Shown in pieces: positions 1 through 8,593 of a stretch of DNA of 64,000 nt (position 1 is the stretch's first letter; each line of letters begins with the position of its first letter). The notes below the pieces were generated by a model. It was not told where the DNA came from. It saw only the letters and a program-made list of their open reading frames with translations, and ran no database searches. A program made the translations under genes and the position numbers. Origin of the DNA: Bacteroidota bacterium (lineage in GTDB: Bacteria > Bacteroidota > Bacteroidia > Bacteroidales > F082); the NCBI GenBank assembly GCA_018816765.1, contig JAHIUX010000011.1:62001-126000 (forward strand), read 5' to 3'.

Positions 1-365
1 AAAAATTTCCTGAATGGACAAAGGAACAAATCAACAAAAAAGCGGAGAATGTAAACATTCCAGAAAGAGTATATCGCGAGAAAATGTCGGACCAAGAAGG
101 CCTGCTTTTAATCTACTTTTTAGATTCCTATTATGTGTTTCGGCAAGAAAAAGATAAAGAAATAGATTCTGATATGAAAGCATTTGTTGAAATGGAAGGA
201 ATAGATTTAGATATTCCGCTAATTGGTTACGCTATAGGTTTTCCACCAATTGAACCAGATCCTGGAGGCGTTTATGTTCATGGAAATTATGGCCTTGAAG
301 GTGATGAAGAAAACGAATTTAAGGCAGAGGATTCTGAATTACCAGATGATGCAAATGAAATATAA
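1..365 (+). CDS. Z1 domain protein, C-terminal end (partial)
   Basis: The reading frame is open from base 3 to the stop at 363-365, so this is the tail of a gene that starts upstream of the window; the internal ATG at 84 is probably not the true start. The C-terminus is acidic (runs of E and D). The segment NIPERVYREK followed by MSDQEGLLLIYFLDS resembles the end of Z1-domain proteins, which are encoded beside PD-(D/E)XK and AIPR genes in restriction-like defence operons. Here it lies 2 bp before exactly such a pair, and context carries much of the assignment. Base composition is AT-rich compared with the host genes after 4.3 kb. What enzyme activity Z1 has cannot be read from this fragment. 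Confidence 0.7.
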   Translation, partial: KFPEWTKEQINKKAENVNIPERVYREKMSDQEGLLLIYFLDSYYVFRQEKDKEIDSDMKAFVEMEGIDLDIPLIGYAIGFPPIEPDPGGVYVHGNYGLEGDEENEFKAEDSELPDDANEI

Positions 366-367
366 TT

Positions 368-1336
368 ATGACAACTATTGAATTGAAACAAAAGTGGTCA
401 GAACTTTCAGAGAATCCAGCGACAAGTGGTTTCAGGTCGTTAAGAATTTCCTCTGATTGTATATGCGAACTTTATCTTGGAGTTAATAAGGAAGGAAACA
501 GGTGTTTGATACTTGCATTACCACGTTTCAAACAATTAAACTTTAAAGGAGTCCAAAAAGAAAATTTATCCATTGAATACTTCAGAGAAACTAATCTGAT
601 TGTACTCCAATTGACTGACAATGATTTTAATGACCTTTTTGATGACCTCGTTCTCTCCCTTTATCATAGCATAAAAAGCATAAGTCATGTGGATGAATAC
701 TCAAATCATTTTATACAGGCATTCTATAGATGGAGTGAGTTTTTTGAAGATAAAAAATCAGATTTGCTTCCAGAGGAAGCTATAAAAGGCTTAATCGGTG
801 AGCTCTTAGTTTTAAAGTTGTTGATAAACGAACATGGGAGTCATGACATTAATATTCTATTAAATTCATGGAAAGGTCCATATGATAAAGGGAATGATTT
901 TGAATTAGAAAATAAAAATCTTGAAGTAAAAACAAAATCACCATCGGGAATTGAGGTGAAAATTGCTAGTGAATATCAACTGGAAGTTGCTTCAGGGAAA
1001 GGACTAGAATTGGTTGTAGTTGACGTACAAAGCGATTTTTCATCTGGCCTTCACATCAGAGATGTGATATTGCAAATTAAAAAACTGATTCAAGAATCTT
1101 ACGGTGACATTTCAATATTTTGGAAGGCTCTAAATCAAAAGAACATTAGTTCCAAAAATTTTAGATTTTACGATAGATATAGATTCAAGCCAGTCAATTG
1201 GATATCTTACAATTGTTCAGATGTAAATTTTCCTAAGCTAAGCAAGTCAAACATTCCAGAAGAAATCTGTGCCTTGAAATATACTTTGAAAACAAATATG
1301 CTGACTTCTTTCATATTGAGAAAAGGAGATTTTTAA
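368..1336 (+). CDS. PD-(D/E)XK family protein (DUF4420)
   Basis: A 322-residue protein with the layout of the DUF4420 branch of PD-(D/E)XK nucleases. A helix with the conserved glutamate (LIGELLVLKLL, about residue 140) is followed by GNDFE (the D of the active site) and LEVKTKSPSG, the E-x-K element, at about residues 176-195. These would form a metal-dependent DNA cleavage centre. It starts 2 bp after the Z1 gene and ends 1 bp before the AIPR gene, so the three are surely co-transcribed. Neighbours of this kind belong to restriction-modification-like systems that also carry a methylase, Vsr-like nuclease and MORC/HSP90-type ATPase; those parts would be upstream of the window. Activity is inferred from motifs only. 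Confidence 0.8.
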   Translation: MTTIELKQKWSELSENPATSGFRSLRISSDCICELYLGVNKEGNRCLILALPRFKQLNFKGVQKENLSIEYFRETNLIVLQLTDNDFNDLFDDLVLSLYHSIKSISHVDEYSNHFIQAFYRWSEFFEDKKSDLLPEEAIKGLIGELLVLKLLINEHGSHDINILLNSWKGPYDKGNDFELENKNLEVKTKSPSGIEVKIASEYQLEVASGKGLELVVVDVQSDFSSGLHIRDVILQIKKLIQESYGDISIFWKALNQKNISSKNFRFYDRYRFKPVNWISYNCSDVNFPKLSKSNIPEEICALKYTLKTNMLTSFILRKGDF

Positions 1337-1337
1337 A

Positions 1338-3950
1338 ATGAAAATTACAGAGTTCATCAATTATCGAACAGAGTTACTTGAAAGCTCAAAAGATGACGAA
1401 GGTTTTGTTCAGCAGACTAATTTGCTTAGTCAAGTTCTCCCTTTATTAGTTGATGCCAAATTGCTTGATTCAGAAGACTGGAACGATTCATATTATTTGA
1501 ATATTGCTGATGGCTTAAAGCTGAATGGTTATACCGTTAACGAGTCATCTGAAAGATTACAGTTATTCATTGTGGATGAAACCAGTATTGACATTACTCT
1601 GTCAAACAAAGATTTGCAAGTCTCAACCAAGGTCTACTATGATAATCAATTTAAAAGAGTAACCAGGTTTTTAAACAAAGCAATCAAAGGTCACCTAAAT
1701 GATGAAGTACAGGACGCTGACCCTATCAGGCCACTATTATCTCAACTCTCATCTTCAACTGGAGTAGAACAGTTTGATGTTATAGAAATATTTCTTGTCA
1801 GTGCTAACGCAACAATCGAGACCCGCGGCACAATTCCTCAGCCGAAAAGAATTGACTTTGAAGAAGAAAATATCAAGGTCACTTTTATTAAAAACCGGGA
1901 ACGGATCACAAAGGATTTATCAATATTTAAAAAATTAATTGATCTAAATTTCTTATATGATGTTTTGATTTCTCAGGGTAATCGAGAAGCACTTATTATT
2001 GATTTTGAACATTTGTTTAACTTCAAATTAGAGGTTATTAAGGCAGCTGATGAGGAGAATTTTGAATCATTTCTTTGTGTTATGCCTGCAAGTGTCCTTT
2101 CTGAATTATACAGAAAACATAGTTCCAGATTGCTTGAAAAGAATATAAGATCATTTCTTCAGTTCAAAGGAGTTAACAAAGGAATCAGAGAAACAATCAG
2201 AGTTAGTCCTGAAAAATTTATTGCATTTAACAACGGGATAACAATCACCTCAACTGCCAAAGAGTCAGAAACGATTAATGGAAAAATATTCATTAAATCT
2301 TTGACTGATTTTCAAATAGTAAATGGGGGGCAGACAACTGCAAGTATCTACTTTACACAAAAGGATGGTTTCTCAATTGAAAAGGTTAAAGTTATGGCCA
2401 AAATTAATGTGGCCCGTGATGTAACCGAAGAAGGTTTAGATTCTTTAATCTCGGACATTAGTAGATATTCAAATTCTCAAACCAAAGTTTCAAATGTTGA
2501 TTTAAGTTCAAGAAGTCCTCAATTAAATAAAATTAAAGCACTTTCTGATAGCATCGTAACCCCTTCAGGTCGAAAATGGTTCTTTGAAAAATCCAGAGGG
2601 GAATTTAATACCAAACTTAGAATCGCTGGTTCAAATAAAGGAAGAATTGAAAAGGAATTTCCAAAGAATTACCGCTTTACAAAAGAGCAACTCGGAAAGT
2701 ATTATACTGCATGGGGAGATCAGCCTTATGTGGTGAAAAAAGGTGGTGAAAAAGTATTTAGGTATTTTCTCGAGGAAATTACTGGCGAACAAAGAGGTAA
2801 AAAGCCTTCAACCATTAATCGGGATTTTTACGAGGATTTAATTTCAAAAATTATTTTGTTCACCCAACTTGAAAAAATTTATGGACAAGGTAAAAATTCC
2901 TTGGGTCAAATAAGATCAGCAGTGGTTCCTTATGCGATTTCGATAATGTTTATTTATACAGATGGCCAAAAACAAGGGAAACAATTTGACCTTTCAAAGA
3001 TTTGGAAGAAAGAAAAACTTGATGATGACCTTATTTCATTTTTCATGGAACTTATGAAATTGATGAATGGACTTATAAAAAAGTATTCGGAAAGTGATGA
3101 CTATGGTGAGTATTCAAAAAACAAAAAGTTGTGGGATGATATTTCGGGTTCTATTGAAGTCGAAAAGTTTATGAATTCAACTGCTGCTCAGATAATATTG
3201 AAAAAATATTCTATACCAATAAAAGAAAAAAAGAATGGGGAGTCAGTTGAGATAAATTTTGAGAAAATAAAAAGTAATATTGAAATCCAATCAAGAGGAA
3301 TTGATTTTTATAAACTTCTTAAATTGAATTACGATGATTTGCCACAATCTCACAAAACGAAATTGGATATAATAATCTCATCAATATTAAAAATTGAAGA
3401 TTTAAATGAGGATATTTTGCAGTTCGAAAACTCTTTAATGTTAGAGATTCGCAAAAATCGTCCAGAGTTATTTGATTTAATAAATACACCTTATAACTAC
3501 CAGCTCGAAAGCGCATTGAAACTAATTATTCTGAAATATAATCAAGCAATTGAAACTGGTATTAGTATACAAGATATTTTTAAATCAATCGAAAAAAAGG
3601 CCTTAGAAGGTAATGCAAAATTCACATCTGTGTTTAATAAAATTGCAAATAATCTCATAGCTGGGAAACCTCCGTCAGTTAAAGATATTCTTTATGCCTC
3701 AAACTTTTTTAACATTGAAATTACTTCAAACGTCGCAAAAGAAAAAACTTACAGTAACGTGGTTGAAATTAACTTATCTGTTCTAAAGCAAATGGTCGAT
3801 TGGGATTCAAAAATGAAAATTCTAACAAAAGGCGAAATAACCTATCTAGCTGACTTGGCATATGAATTAAAACCATTAACTCAATTTCACAAATCTAATG
3901 CAGAGAAGCATTTAAGAACTTTATTGAAGGCAGGTTTTAAAATTGAGTAA
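1338..3950 (+). CDS. AIPR family protein (abortive infection phage resistance)
   Basis: An 870-residue protein. The AIPR signature is clear near residues 290-340: FIAFNNGITIT, then QIVNGGQTTASIY, the block shared by AIPR proteins. The family is tied to phage defence by its recurrent association with Z1 and DUF4420 genes; a biochemical role is not established from sequence. The start follows the DUF4420 stop by one base. The long C-terminal part (residues 560-870) shows no motif I recognise. The gene is AT-rich and ends the defence operon; the next gene, at 4322, has the composition of the host. It could be the effector or a regulator of the module. Confidence 0.85.
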   Translation: MKITEFINYRTELLESSKDDEGFVQQTNLLSQVLPLLVDAKLLDSEDWNDSYYLNIADGLKLNGYTVNESSERLQLFIVDETSIDITLSNKDLQVSTKVYYDNQFKRVTRFLNKAIKGHLNDEVQDADPIRPLLSQLSSSTGVEQFDVIEIFLVSANATIETRGTIPQPKRIDFEEENIKVTFIKNRERITKDLSIFKKLIDLNFLYDVLISQGNREALIIDFEHLFNFKLEVIKAADEENFESFLCVMPASVLSELYRKHSSRLLEKNIRSFLQFKGVNKGIRETIRVSPEKFIAFNNGITITSTAKESETINGKIFIKSLTDFQIVNGGQTTASIYFTQKDGFSIEKVKVMAKINVARDVTEEGLDSLISDISRYSNSQTKVSNVDLSSRSPQLNKIKALSDSIVTPSGRKWFFEKSRGEFNTKLRIAGSNKGRIEKEFPKNYRFTKEQLGKYYTAWGDQPYVVKKGGEKVFRYFLEEITGEQRGKKPSTINRDFYEDLISKIILFTQLEKIYGQGKNSLGQIRSAVVPYAISIMFIYTDGQKQGKQFDLSKIWKKEKLDDDLISFFMELMKLMNGLIKKYSESDDYGEYSKNKKLWDDISGSIEVEKFMNSTAAQIILKKYSIPIKEKKNGESVEINFEKIKSNIEIQSRGIDFYKLLKLNYDDLPQSHKTKLDIIISSILKIEDLNEDILQFENSLMLEIRKNRPELFDLINTPYNYQLESALKLIILKYNQAIETGISIQDIFKSIEKKALEGNAKFTSVFNKIANNLIAGKPPSVKDILYASNFFNIEITSNVAKEKTYSNVVEINLSVLKQMVDWDSKMKILTKGEITYLADLAYELKPLTQFHKSNAEKHLRTLLKAGFKIE

Positions 3951-4321
3951 TCTAATGATTGATTTAATAGGCTTCGACCTATTCAGAACTTTAATATTTT
4001 ACTAGAGATTCTTGACTTTGATGATATCTAATTGATTTTGTAACAACCTTCCATACTTAGAAAGTTATCTCAGTTAAAGAACTACACTAATCACCCCTCC
4101 ACGAAAACTCCGATTTCGCAGAATTTACGCATGGCTCGCTGTTTGCAACAATCGCATTGCAATTAATCCTGATTTTTCCTTTCCACCCTTGCACACCTGC
4201 ATAAGTATTTGGTCTTAAGCTTTGACTTTACAAACACTATGTCCGTGAAATTTCCACCCAAAAAATCACCCAAACCAAAAGAAAACCCTACATTTGACCT
4301 GCGTCAACACCGTATCATTCA
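3951..4321 (+). other. Intergenic boundary of AT-rich defence region
   Basis: There is no gene in these 371 bases. Composition shifts from the AT-rich island to host-like DNA at about 4080-4200. I saw no integrase, tRNA end, or flanking repeat that would mark an attachment site. The only regulatory element is a Bacteroidota -7 box just before the next gene. Confidence 0.5.
4289..4296 (+). promoter_or_regulatory. Bacteroidota -7 element TACATTTG
   Basis: TACATTTG matches TAnnTTTG exactly and lies 25 bp before the ATG at 4322. No good -33 TTTG is visible at the usual distance, so the call rests on the -7 box and its position. Confidence 0.5.
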
Positions 4322-4948
4322 ATGAATCCCATGCAAACGCAAGCCAACGCGCCCCGGAAAAAAACATCCCATCATCGGTGGCTGGTCCTTCTGATCTGCC
4401 TGTTGTCGTTTGGCCTGTCGCAACAGCGACTCAGGGCCCAGGATGCCTGGCTCATGGTCCTCGACATGCAGGACTTTCAATTGAAAGACCAGTCGCTGAA
4501 TGCTTCCATCGACAGCATCATCCCACACATCAACCGGCTGATCGCCGCTTTTGGTGCCGAACGCGTGATTTACGTCAGGGCCACCGGAAAGTCGCTGAAC
4601 ATCAGCCTGAAGGGCATCAGGACTGATACCTTGCCTGCAAAGCCCTTTTACTCCCGTTTGGAAGTGGTGAACAACAACTGCTTCAACAAGGTCGAAGGCG
4701 ATGCCTTCACGGTGCCTGAACTGAGGCAGTTTCTCGAAAACCGGCAGGTGACCGACATCGTACTGGTAGGTATACTGGCCGACAAATGCATCTACCATAC
4801 GGCCCTGGGCGGCAGTTCCAGGGGCTATCATTTGACGCTTGTGCCGGAAGCCACTGTTGGTTCCACAACCAGAAAACAGACCAAAGCCTTCGAAGCGATG
4901 AAGGCAAAAGGCCTTATGTTTAAACCCTTGCATGAAATCATTCACTGA
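4322..4948 (+). CDS. Exported isochorismatase-like cysteine hydrolase
   Basis: A 208-residue protein of the isochorismatase/nicotinamidase fold. The catalytic Asp lies in VLDMQDFQ (about residue 44), a candidate catalytic Lys in FNKVEGDAF (about 125), and the nucleophilic Cys in GILADKCIYHTAL (about 155), which gives the Asp-Lys-Cys triad of the family. The N-terminus is basic and followed by a hydrophobic stretch ending near LRAQ, which looks like a signal peptide; most family members are cytosolic, so this one probably acts in the periplasm. The substrate cannot be told from sequence. A lipoprotein gene follows after 10 bp and an acyltransferase gene after that. Confidence 0.75.
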   Translation: MNPMQTQANAPRKKTSHHRWLVLLICLLSFGLSQQRLRAQDAWLMVLDMQDFQLKDQSLNASIDSIIPHINRLIAAFGAERVIYVRATGKSLNISLKGIRTDTLPAKPFYSRLEVVNNNCFNKVEGDAFTVPELRQFLENRQVTDIVLVGILADKCIYHTALGGSSRGYHLTLVPEATVGSTTRKQTKAFEAMKAKGLMFKPLHEIIH

Positions 4949-4958
4949 TCAGCCGATA

Positions 4959-5375
4959 ATGAAAAAAATCATACTCCTCATGGTGGGGTTGGCCACATTG
5001 GCGGGTTGCAAAAAAGACCCGACGAAGACACCTCCGCCCATACCCTATTTTCAACACATCATGGGTGATTATGGCGGCATCAGGGTAAACACCCATTGGG
5101 TTGACACTGTTGTTGGCTATGCACACGACAGCAGCGCCATCGTCATTAGCCTGATTGACGAAGGACACGATTCGGTTGTAAGCCTCGCGTTTAACCCGCC
5201 TTATGCCAGCGAGCAATTTAGCTATGCCTTCAGCCAGGGTATGCTGATCTCCCTTTCGCAATACCATCCGGCAGTGCTGAGCATCAGCAACGACAGCCTG
5301 TATTTCAGGCACCAGCCCGGCCTGGGGCCTTACTGGACCGAATGTTTTGCCTTCAAACTGATTTCACCCCAATGA
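4959..5375 (+). CDS. Small lipoprotein of unknown function
   Basis: A 138-residue protein if the ATG at 4959 is used. I prefer it to the in-frame ATG at 4932 because it gives a standard lipoprotein signal: MKKIILLMVGL, then LATLAGC with the lipobox Cys. The rest is about 120 residues of probable beta-rich sequence with no family I recognise. It starts 10 bp after the hydrolase and its stop overlaps the next start as ATGA, so it sits in an operon with both neighbours. Confidence 0.7.
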   Translation: MKKIILLMVGLATLAGCKKDPTKTPPPIPYFQHIMGDYGGIRVNTHWVDTVVGYAHDSSAIVISLIDEGHDSVVSLAFNPPYASEQFSYAFSQGMLISLSQYHPAVLSISNDSLYFRHQPGLGPYWTECFAFKLISPQ

Positions 5376-6160
5376 CAGCCCATAGAACAGAGGCCTTCCC
5401 TCTCACCCGCATGGCCACCATCGATGTGCTTGAGATGGGGAAACGCAGGCACCATATCACCGCCCTCATCGAACTTGATGTGAGCCTTGCCCGCGAAAAA
5501 ATCAGGCAGCACAACAGCAATGGCGCCCCCCGCATCTCGCTCACCGCCTGGCTCATCAGCGTTGTTGGCACCACGCTCAAGGCACACGAAACCGCAGCAG
5601 CTTTTCGGAGCGGCAAAAACAAGCGCATTATCTTCAACGACATCAATGTGTCGTTGCTGGTCGAAAAAGAGGTTGGCGGTGAGCGGGTGCCTTTTCCGCT
5701 GCTCATCGAAAAGGCCCAGTCGGCCAGCCCGGCCCACATCACCAGGCTCATCAGCGAAGCAAAAGAAGCCAGCCACAGCGACAAAGACCTTGTACTCAAG
5801 CGTAAGTCGGGGCGCATGGAACGGCTGTATCCCTTCCTGCCTGCCTGCCTTCGCCGCATGGTGTGGCGATTTCTGCTCAGTCACCCAAAATTCGCCTACG
5901 GCAAGATGGGGAATGTGGCAATCACAGGCATCGGCATGATGGGAAAGGTGAATGGTTGGTTCATCCCCACAGCAATCCACCCGATTGCCTTTGGCATTGG
6001 GTCGGTGGTGAAAAAGCCCGTGGTGAAAGATGAGGCCATCGTGATCAGGGAAATGCTGCAGATGACAGTACTGCTCGACCACGACGTGATCGACGGCGCA
6101 CAGATGGCCCGCTTTGTCAGCAGCCTGGCGAAAAACATCGAAAATGCGTTCAATCTTTGA
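5372..6160 (+). CDS. 2-oxoacid dehydrogenase E2-like acyltransferase domain protein
   Basis: 262 residues from the ATG at 5372, which overlaps the preceding stop (ATGA). The protein consists only of the catalytic (chloramphenicol acetyltransferase-like) domain of E2 proteins: no lipoyl domain, no E1/E3-binding domain. The active-site motif HxxxDG is present near the C-terminus in LLDHDVIDGAQMARF. INVSLLVEK and the segment ending FGIGSVVKKPVV are also E2-like. Because lipoyl and binding domains are missing, it probably does not work in a dehydrogenase complex; it may transfer an acyl group from CoA to an unknown acceptor. Such stand-alone E2 domains are common in Bacteroidota. Confidence 0.8.
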   Translation: MTAHRTEAFPLTRMATIDVLEMGKRRHHITALIELDVSLAREKIRQHNSNGAPRISLTAWLISVVGTTLKAHETAAAFRSGKNKRIIFNDINVSLLVEKEVGGERVPFPLLIEKAQSASPAHITRLISEAKEASHSDKDLVLKRKSGRMERLYPFLPACLRRMVWRFLLSHPKFAYGKMGNVAITGIGMMGKVNGWFIPTAIHPIAFGIGSVVKKPVVKDEAIVIREMLQMTVLLDHDVIDGAQMARFVSSLAKNIENAFNL

Positions 6161-6278
6161 GAAATGGTCGCTCTGACCAGGGGTAAAATAATTATTTCAG
6201 CCTGTGCCTTGCGCAGGAATATTCTTTGTTAATTTTACTTCATCAAACGCCCTGAAGGCGTTTAAACCACCTAAATAT

Positions 6279-6881
6279 ATGGCCAATCTGCTTGGGCGCC
6301 AGTTGCGAAAACCTACCGGTATTTTTGGACGCATCGTTGCGAAAATGATGACAAGCCGGAATAAGGCTTATTATTCGAATATCATCAGGGAGCTTGCCGT
6401 CAGTCCCGGCGACCGCATCTTTGAAATCGGGTACGGACCCGGGTTGGGGGTTTATCAGATTGCTTCGTCGGGCGATTGCACCGTCCATGGCATTGATTTT
6501 TCATCCCTTATGCACAAAGAAGCCAGCCGAAGGAACAGGAAATTCATCAGTAAAGGCCAGGTGGTGTTGCATTATGGCGACTTGCTTACGGCCAAACCAG
6601 CGCATACCCCTTACGACAAGGTTTTTTGTGTGAACGTCGTCTATTTCTGGAGCGACCTCAGCAAAGCCTTCGGATGTGTGCACGCCATGCTGGCCGGAGG
6701 AGGCAGTTTTCTGATTTTTATGGCTGGCAGCGCCTACCTCAACGCCCTGCCATTCACGTCCGATTTTTGCAAATATTCGATTGAAACCGTTGTGGATACC
6801 TTGAAATCCGTTGGCTTCGACCAGGTTTCATTCACCGAAAATGATGGTTATTACGTCAGGGCAACACGCAAACACCCATAA
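6279..6881 (+). CDS. SAM-dependent class I methyltransferase
   Basis: About 200 residues. The SAM-binding motif I is IFEIGYGPGLG, followed by the acidic loop GIDFSSLM (motif Post I) and YDKVFCVNVVYFW (motif II). The ATG at 6279 is preferred to 6204 because the extra 25 residues have no family counterpart and the 6220-6240 stretch looks more like promoter DNA (TAATTTTA near 6228). The acceptor is unknown; the closest group by look is the UbiE/Methyltransf_11 set. It is separated from the upstream operon by about 120 bp, so it probably has its own promoter. Confidence 0.75.
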   Translation: MANLLGRQLRKPTGIFGRIVAKMMTSRNKAYYSNIIRELAVSPGDRIFEIGYGPGLGVYQIASSGDCTVHGIDFSSLMHKEASRRNRKFISKGQVVLHYGDLLTAKPAHTPYDKVFCVNVVYFWSDLSKAFGCVHAMLAGGGSFLIFMAGSAYLNALPFTSDFCKYSIETVVDTLKSVGFDQVSFTENDGYYVRATRKHP

Positions 6882-6953
6882 ATTGGCATTGATATCGCAA
6901 AGATGAACACCGAATACCAATCCGGGAAAGCTATCCTGTTACACCCACAACCC

Positions 6954-7580
6954 ATGAAAAACATTCGCTTCAGCATCATTATCCTTTTCTTATCTGCTTA
7001 TCCGTCAATCCTTTTTGCGCAACAAAGCGCATACCGTTATGCCTTGGACCCCAACGACACCTTGGTCAGGGACGCCAGGCTGTATGCCGGATTGCTCCAC
7101 CAACACCAGGATTTTTTCCAGCAGGCATTCTCTTATCAGGGCATCGAAACAGGACTGATCCTGAATAAACACCTCATGCTGGGATTGTTTGGCGCTGCCT
7201 TTGTTTCGAACCTGAGCACTGAAAGTCAGTCCGCACCCTTGTATGTGAATATCTGGAAAGCCGGACTCAGCCTGGGCAATCTGTATAAAAGCCATGAAGT
7301 ACTGCACGCTGGCTGGCTGATTCACGTCGGTTATTTTTCGCTGATCGGCAACCAAACCAATATGGCATTGTTTAAAAGCAACGAGGCATCGGTCAGGGTA
7401 AAGGGACTGCTTTTTTCGCCCGAACTGTTTGCTGAGCTCAACCTCACCCGATGGATGAAAATCAGGACAGGGGTGGCATATGGCTTCCACTCCTTCGAAA
7501 AAAACGCCTTTGTCGAAAAAAGCGATCTCCAGCAAATCAGCCTGAATTTTGGATTCTTGTTTAGCAAATTCAGTGACTAA
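6954..7580 (+). CDS. Predicted outer-membrane protein, unknown
   Basis: 208 residues from the ATG at 6954; the upstream ATG at 6903 would put 17 polar residues before the signal peptide. The signal peptide is hydrophobic and ends at about LFAQQ. The mature part has alternating polar/aromatic strands (HLMLGLFGAAFVSN, MKIRTGVAYGFHSF) and ends ISLNFGFLFSKF, as in small beta-barrels. There is no domain I can name. It stands alone between the methyltransferase and a small membrane protein. Confidence 0.55.
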   Translation: MKNIRFSIIILFLSAYPSILFAQQSAYRYALDPNDTLVRDARLYAGLLHQHQDFFQQAFSYQGIETGLILNKHLMLGLFGAAFVSNLSTESQSAPLYVNIWKAGLSLGNLYKSHEVLHAGWLIHVGYFSLIGNQTNMALFKSNEASVRVKGLLFSPELFAELNLTRWMKIRTGVAYGFHSFEKNAFVEKSDLQQISLNFGFLFSKFSD

Positions 7581-7703
7581 CTGATATTTACCTCCGTATC
7601 ATGCCATGCTGACACCTGACTCATTGATGCAAAAATGGCAAGGCATACCATGCATTGAAATAAAAAACCCCTAATATTCGGGCAGCAAATAAATTCAGAC
7701 ACT

Positions 7704-7988
7704 ATGATCAGGGTACATGTAAACCGTATGATTCAAAAGTTCAGGGACAAAGGAGCCTTGTCGGCAGAAACAGCCAGGGACCTCGATGAGCTGGAGGTAA
7801 AACGCCGCCAGTTGTTTCACCGCCTTGTGCAACGCAGGATTTTCATTGAAGCGGCGCCTCAAAAATATTACCTCAATCAGCCGAAATTACTTATCTACAA
7901 CAAAAAGAGGCGCATCATGGTCATCACCATCCTGCTCTTTACCATCTATTTGCTGATTACCGGCATTTACCTGTTGCAAAACCATTGA
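7704..7988 (+). CDS. Small single-span membrane protein, unknown
   Basis: 94 residues: a basic, helical N-terminal two thirds (about 1-70, with RDKGALSAETARDLDELE) and one C-terminal membrane span (VITILLFTIYLLITGIYLL). The helical part looks like a small coiled or winged unit, but I cannot name a family. It may be anchored with its N-terminus in the cytosol, as judged from the many Lys/Arg just before the span. Confidence 0.55.
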   Translation: MIRVHVNRMIQKFRDKGALSAETARDLDELEVKRRQLFHRLVQRRIFIEAAPQKYYLNQPKLLIYNKKRRIMVITILLFTIYLLITGIYLLQNH

Positions 7989-8079
7989 TCTGCTTCAACA
8001 TCGGTGATCCCTGTTTGCCCGGCTGAGCAGGGTTTGAAAAAAGTGTCGGATTGTTTTAACCCCACCAAAAAACATCAGC

Positions 8080-8529
8080 ATGATACTGAGCACAATTCTC
8101 GCGTTGGCGGCCATCTTCGGGCTCGCATGGCCGTTTAAGTCAACATTCACCTTGCCCCGGCTGATCAGTTGGGGCATGGCCGTGGCGGTGTTATGGTTTA
8201 TCGTGGCCAGTGACAGCCTGCGCCATTACGGACTTTATACCTATATGGCTTTCGTTGGACTGAGCTTCGCCTATGGCTTGCGCAAGCTGCCGGTCAGTGT
8301 CTTTTCCGGAATCGTGGTAGCCCTGATGTCAGCCTCCATCTTCGCCTATTGGCTGTGGGTACTAAACCACTGGCACGGCAATGCCCTGCTGCTTCCTTCA
8401 CTGACCCTGCTCACGGGTGTGGTGGCCGTGGCCGGCAAGGCACGCCTGCGAAACGAGCTTGGTTTTTTGGTCATCATGGCGGCTGATGCGCTTGCCATTC
8501 TGCTCGAGTATTGGATGAAAATGCCCTGA
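8080..8529 (+). CDS. Small multi-span membrane protein, unknown
   Basis: 149 residues with about five hydrophobic segments and almost no charged residues between them, which means an integral inner-membrane protein. I do not recognise the family. It lies 91 bp after the preceding small membrane protein and converges on tnaA, whose terminator fills the gap. Confidence 0.6.
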   Translation: MILSTILALAAIFGLAWPFKSTFTLPRLISWGMAVAVLWFIVASDSLRHYGLYTYMAFVGLSFAYGLRKLPVSVFSGIVVALMSASIFAYWLWVLNHWHGNALLLPSLTLLTGVVAVAGKARLRNELGFLVIMAADALAILLEYWMKMP

Positions 8530-8541
8530 TTTTGCGGGAAT

Positions 8542-8576
8542 AAAAAAACCCGGCAAGCCATTGCTGACTGCCGGGC
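8542..8576 (-). terminator. Intrinsic terminator of tnaA
   Basis: Arms 8549-8555 (CCCGGCA) and 8570-8576 (TGCCGGG) pair perfectly. On the minus strand the stem is followed by seven T (8548-8542). It lies 18 bp past the tnaA stop. A shorter T run on the plus strand is missing, so it serves mainly the minus strand. Confidence 0.85.
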
Positions 8577-8593
8577 AAAAAGCGCTGTGAGGC

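Noticed and set aside
3951-4321. An attachment site or tRNA end at the right boundary of the defence region.
   Set aside because: No tRNA-like fold, no direct repeat with any other part of the window, no integrase gene.
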